Origin: a bacterium | GTDB lineage: Bacteria > Patescibacteriota > Gracilibacteria > Absconditabacterales > Absconditicoccaceae | Length of the DNA: 7,250 nt | Assembly (NCBI GenBank): GCA_020629735.1 | Contig: JAHDCT010000058.1 | Location: 1-7,250 of the forward strand | Direction: 5' to 3' | Shown: positions 1-6,403 of the stretch, piece after piece | Numbering within the stretch: the stretch's first letter is position 1 | How the letters are laid out: each line of letters starts with the position of its first letter | The notes under the pieces: model-generated | Seen by the model: only the letters and a program-made list of their open reading frames with translations | Database searches by the model: none | Told to the model about the DNA's origin: nothing | Program-made: the position numbers and the translations under genes

Positions 1-99
1 TTTTTAAAATAACTGACAAGTGTGACTAAAAATCTTGGCAACTTAAAACGACTCTTGATGAATGACGTTTACTATTAATTTTAGTTAATTGATCTACTC
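1..99. other. Left-edge non-coding stretch
   Basis: No gene could be supported here. All plus frames meet UAA or UAG stops (for example TAA at 5, 10, 27, 44 and 76, TAG at 82), so at most the last few codons of an upstream gene could be present. The stretch presumably carries the expression signals of the response regulator that starts at 100, but I see no well-spaced -35/-10 pair and no Shine-Dalgarno sequence. Confidence 0.4.
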
Positions 100-747
100 A
101 TGTTATCACTTTGCCTTATAGAAGATAATAAAAAACTTTGAGCACTACTTCATCAATGACTTCTTGATGAAGGATGGAGATGTGATCGATATACCTCTGT
201 AGAGAAGCTTTCTGAAAAACATTTTGTCAGGTATCATGTTTTTCTTGTTGATGTTATGCTTCCGTGAGAGAACGGATATTCATTTGTGAAAAGGATTAGA
301 GAACGTTCTGACGTCTGAATTATTATGCTGACTGCAAAAGGATGAATTGACGATAAAAAACTTTGATTTACGGCATGAGCAGATGACTACCTCGTAAAGC
401 CATTTTCTTTGGATGAACTTACCATGCGTATCCAGGCATTATCAACGAGGCTTTCTGATATTGCATACTACAACTATGAAAACATTTTTATTGATTGGAA
501 ATCACGTCTTGCAAGGAAATGAGACGAGGTGCTGCATTTAACTCCAATTGAATGGGAGGTTATCTGATGTCTTCTTGCTCACAAATGAGTTGTTGCTTCA
601 AGGGCTGACATCATAGAACACGTACGATGAGCTGATGAAATGCGATGAATGAGTAGATCACTTGATGTTACCATTTCTCATTTAAGGTCTAAATTTTCTA
701 AAGATATGATTAATACCATTGCATGAGTTGGGTATCAGATTGCTTAA
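100..747 (+). CDS. OmpR/PhoB-family two-component response regulator (UGA=Gly)
   Basis: A 215-residue DNA-binding response regulator, the usual length for this family. The receiver domain (about residues 1-120) begins MLSLCLIEDN, giving the acidic pair E8/D9. The phospho-acceptor is D51 in LVDVMLPGENG, the conserved Thr is T78 in IIMLTAKG, and the conserved Lys is K100 in DDYLVKPF. A winged-helix output domain (about 125-215) contains LTPIEWEVI, the SRSLDVTISHLR recognition helix and the terminal AGVGYQI wing. ATG 100 is chosen because it opens directly on the first receiver strand and TAG/TAA codons close the frame just upstream. The frame holds 13 UGA codons, many at invariant glycines (GFTAGADDYL, AGVGY), and three CGA codons; the CGA at 625 sits where the family has Trp (HVWG). 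No partner histidine kinase is in the window, so the stimulus is unknown. No Shine-Dalgarno is visible. The function call is secure; the regulon is not known. Confidence 0.95.
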
Positions 748-852
748 TACATGACTTATTTTTTCTAATACATCTCTCAGAAAAATAGATGCAAGGATTC
801 GTAAAATCGCTACAAGTAATTATTTGTATGATTTTTTACTTTTCCTTTTGGT

Positions 853-1428
853 ATGCATCAACTTATCAAAGACGTAGAAGCTTGCAAGGCATGTGCTCAA
901 CATTTACCACTATGACCTCGTCCTGTTATAAACGTAAGCAGAAAAAGCAAAATTATCCTTATCTGACAAGCACCTTGAACAAAGGTACATGCTTCATGAA
1001 AGCCTCGAGATGATGCTAGTTGAGAGAACTTAAGAAATCGACTTCAGGTTAGTGAAGATGAATTCTACGATCCAGACCTATTTGGTATTATGCCCATGTG
1101 ATTTTGCTATCCCTGAAAAAGCGCCTGAGGAGACAGTCCACCAAGACCAGAATGTGCTCCCTTATGGCATAAAAAACTTCTAAAGTATATGAAAGACCAT
1201 CAACTCATTCTTCTTATTTGAAGTTACGCTCAGAAGTACTATCTCGGAAAAGATATGAAAAAAACCCTAACTGAAACGGTTCAATGTTTCGAAGAATATA
1301 TGCCAAAATACCTTCCTTTACCTCACCCTTCTTGGAGAAGCAAGATACGACAGAAAAAAAACCCTTGGTTTGAGAAGAAAGTTTTGCCTATTTTGAGAGA
1401 AAAAATTAGAACTGTTGCAATAACATAA
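853..1428 (+). CDS. Iron-sulfur uracil-DNA glycosylase-family protein (UGA=Gly)
   Basis: A 191-residue protein of the uracil-DNA glycosylase superfamily (COG1573-like), expected to excise uracil or a related base from DNA. The start of the active site is GQAPGTKVH (residues 38-46) and the second catalytic motif is HPSWR (158-162). Between them lie SGENLRNW, GIMPMGFCYPG and SPPRPECAPLWH, which match the family well. Cysteines C11, C14, C85 and C101 form a C-X2-C...C-X15-C set like the 4Fe-4S ligands of family-4 enzymes. Nine in-frame UGA codons occur, two of them the glycines of GQAPG. Three CGA codons (1006, 1039, 1348) sit at positions where relatives have Trp (PWNDPSG, RWL, LW.KRNPWFE). ATG 853 is the first ATG after an in-frame TAA at 817 and places the first Cys pair correctly. 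It lies 105 nt after the response regulator with no clear functional link. Exact substrate within the superfamily is inferred. Confidence 0.92.
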
Positions 1429-1490
1429 ATAAATACATTTTTACCACTTTCACTTTTCATAACAATTTCTCATAACATTTGGTTGGAAAT

Positions 1491-1518
1491 TTGACTTTCC
1501 TAAACTATACATTATACA
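1491..1518 (+). promoter_or_regulatory. Predicted promoter of the TrmB-family regulator gene
   Basis: TTGACT (1491-1496) and TATACA (1513-1518) are separated by 16 bp, close to a sigma-70-type pair. Transcription would start near 1525, about 20 nt before ATG 1545 and inside the inverted repeat at 1522-1539. This is inferred from sequence only; A+T richness raises the chance of coincidence. Confidence 0.45.
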
Positions 1519-1521
1519 TAT

Positions 1522-1539
1522 TGTAGATTTATTTCTACA
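1522..1539. promoter_or_regulatory. Inverted repeat TGTAGA-N6-TCTACA, candidate operator 1
   Basis: Two perfect 6-bp arms, TGTAGA (1522-1527) and TCTACA (1534-1539), with a 6-bp centre, placed over the likely transcription start and 5 nt before the ATG of the TrmB-family gene. An element of the same form occurs at 2278-2295. Position and dyad symmetry fit an autoregulatory operator; an RNA hairpin masking the start region is the alternative. Confidence 0.45.
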
Positions 1540-1544
1540 CCATC

Positions 1545-2282
1545 ATGATAGAAAGCACCCTCAAAAAATATTGACTCAGTGAAAGGGAAATTAAGATTTA
1601 CCTAGTTTCCTTGCAATACTGATCTCTTAGAATCAGTACTTTAGCGAGAATCGCGCAGGAAAATAGAGTGACAACCTATTCTGTGTGTGAGAACTTAGAG
1701 AGAAAGAATGTAGGCGAGATTCTCAGCAAGAATAATGTGAAATATTTTGTGGCATCATCTCCTCAACGTTTACTTCAAAACTTAGAGCAACAGTATAAGG
1801 AAATCGAAAATATCATTCCTGAGTTAGCTGCACTAGAAAATAATCATGCACACAAACCAAGAATTAGATATTTTGAATGAGAGGACTGACTTAAAGAACT
1901 CTATTTAGACATGCTTAGTTATACTAACTCTGATATTAAAACCATTATTTGACCTGATACTATCAGCGAGAAATTTAAATCATTTCTTGATGAAACATTC
2001 ATCCCAACGAGAGCTCAAAAAAATATCTTTGCAAAAGTACTGATGCCAAAGACTGACCTCAACATAGCATATCAACGCATTGATGAAGAGTCACTAAGAC
2101 AAACTAAAATAATTGATAATGATACTTTTAACATACAATGCGAAATCAACCTTTACGGTGATGCTGAGGTATCATTTGCTATGTTCTGACAAGAAGAGAT
2201 GTCTTGAGTAATTATCAGCTCTAAACATCTGCACACTACTCTTGAAAGTCTCTTTACAAACATCCGAGACAAACAACTGTAG
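1545..2282 (+). CDS. TrmB-family transcriptional regulator (UGA=Gly)
   Basis: A 245-residue regulator. The N-terminal winged helix (about residues 5-75) has the TrmB signature: YGLSEREIKIYLVSLQYG, then ISTLARIAQENRVTTYSV and CENLERKNV. A short coiled-coil-like linker follows (about 85-105, LLQNLEQQYKEIENIIPEL). The C-terminal half resembles the PLD-like effector domain of this family: RIRYFEGEDGLKELYLDML, then a late strand GVIISS and the helix ending LFTNIWDKQL. TrmB proteins typically sense sugars or related ligands and repress or activate uptake genes; the ligand here cannot be told. Seven UGA codons are read through, and the CGA at 2265 falls at the Trp usual in the terminal helix. ATG 1545 gives a complete winged helix; starting at the later GTG at 1668 would cut it in half. 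Matching inverted repeats precede the start and overlap the stop, suggesting autoregulation. Confidence 0.9.
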
Positions 2283-2295
2283 AAGACTTTCTACA
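2278..2295. promoter_or_regulatory. Inverted repeat TGTAGA-N6-TCTACA, candidate operator 2
   Basis: Arms TGTAGAA (2278-2284) and TTCTACA (2289-2295) with a 4-bp centre, overlapping the TAG stop of the TrmB-family gene and lying upstream of the gene at 2386. The outer 6-bp arms and 6-bp spacing are the same as at 1522-1539. It could also fold as an RNA hairpin at the mRNA end, but no T-run follows directly, so it is a poor intrinsic terminator. Confidence 0.42.
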
Positions 2296-2316
2296 ACAGA
2301 TAGTTGACTTTCCTTC

Positions 2317-2344
2317 TTGAATATTTTTTCCTTTGCCCTATATA
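2317..2344 (+). promoter_or_regulatory. Possible promoter of the small gene at 2386
   Basis: TTGAAT (2317-2322) and TATATA (2339-2344) are 16 bp apart, about 40 nt before ATG 2386. The candidate operator 2 lies just upstream of it. The decamer TTGACTTTCC at 2304-2313 also occurs at the TrmB promoter (1491-1500). A weak, sequence-only prediction. Confidence 0.25.
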
Positions 2345-2385
2345 CACAGTGATATCGATTAGCTAATTTCAAAAAAAGAACAAAA

Positions 2386-2736
2386 ATGAATACTTTTTCT
2401 CAAAGAATGTTCACTGAACTTATGAACCAACATGGATGTATTGTATTACCACTAAAGAAGAGTATCTATACTTTTCTCAATGCGCTGGTTCAGCCTACAC
2501 AAACTGATATACCTCAAGGCATGAAAGTGAAAGAACACAAGCACAAATTTGTTAGCTTTTACCTTGCCAAGAATAACGCTCTTCAGTTTAACCAAACCAT
2601 CTATGAAATGCCTCCATTTGCTTTGGTGATTGTACTTCCTCAACGAATTCATCCCTGGATAAACCCAGGAAAAAGTAATGTCTCCGTTGGTGACCTCAGT
2701 CCAGAGCATGGTTTACAAGAGCTTATTCCTATTTAA
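2386..2736 (+). CDS. Small protein of unknown function, possibly cupin-like
   Basis: A 116-residue protein that I do not recognise with confidence. No signal peptide or membrane helix is seen. The alternation of short strands and His-rich turns (KEHKHKFVSFYLA, then YEMPPFALVIVLPQ, IHPWINPG, SVGDLSPEHG) recalls a small beta-barrel such as the cupin or AraC-type ligand-binding fold, but metal-binding spacing is not clear, so this is only a suggestion. Unlike every other gene here it contains no UGA codon: all five glycines are GGN. The single CGA (in LPQ-x-IHPW) gives no help on the code. ATG 2386 follows a purine-rich stretch; with UGA read as Gly the frame stays open upstream to a TAA at 2209, so an earlier non-ATG start cannot be excluded. 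It follows the TrmB-family gene by 103 nt and may be its target. It ends before a strong palindrome. Confidence 0.6.
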   Translation: MNTFSQRMFTELMNQHGCIVLPLKKSIYTFLNALVQPTQTDIPQGMKVKEHKHKFVSFYLAKNNALQFNQTIYEMPPFALVIVLPQRIHPWINPGKSNVSVGDLSPEHGLQELIPI

Positions 2737-2762
2737 TTTAAAGTCATGTATTATGACGTATT

Positions 2763-2794
2763 ATCTAGAGCTACTTCATGAAGTAGTTCTAGAT
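2763..2794. terminator. Near-perfect 32-bp palindrome between convergent genes, likely terminator
   Basis: ATCTAGA-GCTACTTCA and its complement TGAAGTAG-T-TCTAGAT form a 16-bp stem with one G-U pair and essentially no spare loop at the centre (TTCATGAA). TTTT (2794-2797) follows on the plus strand, so it should terminate the transcript of the small gene. Symmetry lets it also act on the minus transcript, whose stop codon is at 2839-2841, although the T-run on that side is poor. A weaker 5-bp hairpin (GTCAT-GTATT-ATGAC, 2743-2757) lies beside it. Confidence 0.7.
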
Positions 2795-2838
2795 TTTCGG
2801 TGTTTGTATAAAAAAACGATTCAAGTAACTTCTCTCAC

Positions 2839-5800
2839 TTACTTGATTTCTTCTTCTTGGAAACGATACAACACTGGTAACTCAAAATCAATAAACACAT
2901 CACTATCTGCAGCATATGAATGCTTTGATATATATGTTGTATCGGATCTTTCTATTGATACTACAAATGGTTTTGCAACGTTAATTCCCTCTCACAAATC
3001 CTTTAAATTAAGCATTATATCTCTATATGGATGTGTGTTAAATAAGTAAGTTTTAGCATTTTCTCATTCCTGATTGATCTCAATTTGATCCGCTCATATA
3101 CCACTTAACACGAGAGAATCATTTTCTTGCAAATCATGTGGCAATTGGATCATCACTTCAACTCATCACTGTTTTGGGACTTGTCCGTACTTCATCTTTT
3201 TTCGATCTTCACCTTCTTCACGATACCAAGCATTTAGTGATATTTCCTGTATAGGACTTCCATCTCATATATGTGATCATCTAAGATCAAACTCATGCTG
3301 AACAGAATGGTGTAATCACTTATGGGTAACGTATCAAAGCTCATAGTTGTACTTTTCCTTTTTGAGAAGTATGTTTGTTTCATATATTTGTCACGGTTTC
3401 AACTGCTCATAAGACACCTTGTGTACTTTATCTCCATCAAAAATGGAAAGGTCTATTCCATGTAAACCATACTTTCTCCTATTCTCAATCCTTAAATTTC
3501 AGGTGCTACTTATTCCAAATTGCAGATCAGCAAAAATGTTTTTCAAATGTATTAGTTCTTTCTTAGGAGTATTATCTCTATCTCGGTATCACCTTACGTC
3601 ATCAGGTAAATTTGGAGAAAATGGATCGTTATACCCTCTTACTACAGGCTGTCACCAATCGTCGTGAGACTGAAAGAACATAGCTCATATACCTCAATTT
3701 TTCAACAAATCATTAAAATAAACATACATACGATGTGCTCTTACTTCGGTAGTTAAATCCTTTTCTCACATTGCGACAAATCCTCCGAACTCAGAAGCTA
3801 GAATCGGTTTATTTCTTTTAGCAACTAACTGAAGTGCTTTTTTTCGATATGTCTTCCCTGTATCTAACATGTTAATTGCCTCTATATCAGTTGGATAACT
3901 AATATAGGTTAGATACGTTGAATAGGCCAACGGAAAACTTTTCTTTCCACTCTGAATAATCTCTTCTAGAGTTTTCGATATGGCCGTAATATTCTTCTCT
4001 CTATTTGAAGAAGAAAGCTCAATCTCATTACCTAATGCCACAAAGAGTGAGTATGGAAATCAGTTCGTCTTAAACGCTAATTTTTGGTATCTTTCTACTA
4101 ATTTTTTTCTCTGTCGATCAGATGTTATATTTACATTTGACCACGTGGAGCTATCTGGTTGAGACATAAGCATTAACTCTAATTCCTCAAGGAGATTCAA
4201 TACCTCATCAGATGGACTATGATACAAACGCACTGCATTAGCTCATGCTAACTTTATTTGACTGTATGCATCCTCTGGCTCTACCCTACTATGAGAAAAA
4301 GAAGGAATAATACCTTTGACTAAAAATGGTTCACTATTTACAAAGTATTCTCTTCATTTAATTTCGTGAAGTACTGTCGTAAATGGATACTTTTGTTTAC
4401 AAGAAAATTTGTCTGCACTTACCTCCACTTCAAGCATTTTTTTATCTCGTCACATTGGGAATCTTTTTTCAAAGGTCACTTCACTTTGTTCTTTCGTAAG
4501 ATTTTCTTGGTGAACCTGTTCTCCATCTATCTTATATGACACAAGCAATCATTGATCATTATTCTTATTAAAGGATTTATGTGTATCCACCTGGGCTAGC
4601 ACTTTTACAACAAGCGAATTTTCATCATATCATTCTTTAGTCCGCTCGAGCGAGTGTTCAATATCAAATCAACGATTAAATACTACATAATCTCAAAGAA
4701 GATATGTCTTTTGTCAGCATTCAGAACGTGGGAAAAAGTCATTTACTCATACCAATCACACTAAAGCAAGCAGTATTACCACCACTCATGTTACAATTTT
4801 TCTCTTAACAACCCTAGTTTCTTCCGATACAGGAAGAATATCAACAAGGTCTTGATCAACTGCCTCTGTCCTTTTTATCTTATTCCATGTTTTACGTCAT
4901 AGCATTAGGTCACCGATTCATGATGTGAACGCAAAAATGTCCATCAACAATACAAGTGGATAGAAAATTCAATGGCTTACTGCTTGGAAAAGTGTTGGCT
5001 TCCCACGTAATATACTTCACTTTATAACTGGCATATATGCTACTATGAGTACCAAAACACCATAAGACAAGATTATATTCTCATAAGGGAAACTACTAAT
5101 TGTTTGAAATAATTCTGTATGTATAAATCTCGCTCACCAAACGGCTCATATACTAACTCGTGGAAAGATATTTATTATGCTGATAACAAAGTCAGCAACG
5201 TGCAACTTCTGTCTATTGTGAAATCTAGATATTACTCATGCAAGAACGGCAGTAATTACTAGTATAGACCGTTTCCAGAATTCTGGAAATTGCAAAAAAT
5301 ATCGAGCTCAAAAAACTGAAAACATCGTTAGCAATAAAGTCACTGATGCGAAATAGAAACTATGATAACTTAGTACTATTTTTTGCATTGTACCTTTTGA
5401 AGAATTCCAGACAGCTTTCATGTAGTTTATCATAGTTTGCGTATGCCCATGACTCCACCTTCTCCTTCTATTAAAATAACTCATATAATCAGGAGATACC
5501 TCTTCGTATGAACCGTACTGAGAATTATACAAAATATGCTTTCATCATACAATTAACTCATACGATAGGTAGGTATCCTCAGTTAACGACTCTCACATAC
5601 GAAATTCAATCTCCTTATCATTACGAAAAATTGCTGTTGTCCCTGTAAAAAATGAGGTTAATCACCATCTCTGATACATATTATTTAGCATCTCATTTCA
5701 CAAGTGATTTTGTAGAGAGTCTCGGACCTGGAAGAAATTTCTCACACTCATCGGAGCTCTTCTTGATTGAACAGCAATTGCATCACTCTTATCTAGCATG

Positions 5801-6270
5801 GTAACACTTGAACTGATTCGATCTTTCTCTGCTCTATGATCAGCATCCAAAAATCAAATATACTCTTCATTCAGCGTTTCAATAACTGTATTAATCTTAT
5901 CCTTTTTTGCACTTACTCAGGTATAATGAAGGATAACTTGTTTGTTTTCCTCTTGAATCATATCCCCGTTCTCATTTAGTCACCACTTCTGTTCGAGGTA
6001 TTTTGACGAATTATCTGTGTTATCATTCAATAGTATATGAATTTTTAATTCTCCCTTATATTCTTGATGAAGTAAAGATAAAATACAGTCTACTAAACCT
6101 TGTCACTCAAAGTGCGATGGCACCAAAACACTTACTGAATTATGTAGAGATCTATTTATTTCTTTTCTCTCTCCTTCTTTTGTAAAAAATGCAAAAATGT
6201 ACCCTACTACATAAGGGAAAAGCACCACCATAGATGATACAACCAATACTATCAAAAAAAACGTAATCAT
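2839..6270 (-). CDS. Bifunctional membrane glycosyltransferase (GT2) fused to GH2-like glycosidase domain (UGA=Gly)
   Basis: One uninterrupted 1143-residue frame with about 45 UGA codons. A membrane helix (residues 2-29) precedes a GT-A fold with all hallmarks of a processive family-2 synthase: LVPSHFEGQG (about 50), ND at 102-103, DAD at 142-144, TED at 230-232 and R-x-x-R-W at 268-272. Several hydrophobic segments follow (about 297-328, 335-348, 360-380, 399-417, 434-452). After a basic, probably cytoplasmic linker comes a last helix (492-510). The remainder is likely outside: a beta-rich spacer, then from about 636 a clan GH-A-like barrel (YFVNSEPFLVKG, AGANAVRLYHSP) with probable acid/base E749 in ALGNEIE and nucleophile E827 in ILASEFGG, ending RGYWDRDNTPKKEL, and a C-terminal beta-rich domain. 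It probably makes and trims a surface glycan; the sugar is unknown. Nine CGA and two CGG codons occur. ATG 6268-6270 is the only ATG after the upstream TAG at 6280-6282. No Shine-Dalgarno; a weak TATACT (6318-6323) may be its -10. Confidence 0.92.
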
Positions 6271-6403
6271 CAGCAAAAACTATGTGAACTACATAATAGT
6301 AGCTAATTTTATGATGAAGTATACATAGATATGCCCTTTTTAATTTGACATGCGCGCTTTTTCTTAATTTATTTATTCATTTTTCTATAAAACCATTTCA
6401 AGT

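Noticed and set aside
789..1013. A short standard-code plus-strand frame overlapping the start of the glycosylase gene
   Set aside because: It is out of frame with 853-1428, which has strong family motifs; the short frame has a low-complexity, unrecognisable product.
1668..1880. A 70-residue standard-code protein
   Set aside because: It is the middle of the TrmB-family gene, starting at an internal GTG and ending at a UGA that encodes glycine.
2278..2295. Inverted repeat as an intrinsic terminator of the TrmB gene
   Set aside because: No T-run directly follows the stem; the T-rich stretch is about 28 nt further on. Its match to the repeat at 1522-1539 favours an operator, though a hairpin role is not excluded.
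2172..2709. Minus-strand frames at 2172-2372 and 2452-2709
   Set aside because: They overlap the plus-strand TrmB gene end and the small gene, have no recognisable motif, and look like shadows of A+T-rich coding sequence.
3361..4400. Assignment of the glycosidase domain to GH72 or GH17
   Set aside because: The general clan GH-A pattern is visible but not the family-specific motifs, so only a GH2-like or clan GH-A level call is made.
3766..5532. Separate minus-strand fragments (3766-4041 and 5308-5532) as distinct or decayed genes
   Set aside because: Both lie in the same frame of one 1143-codon reading frame with no UAA or UAG; only UGA interrupts them, so a pseudogene reading is wrong under the code supported here.
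6345..6373. Consensus TTGACA on the plus strand at 6345-6350 as a promoter
   Set aside because: The -10 at the right distance (TTTATT) is weak and no plus-strand gene follows; only an antisense transcript would result.
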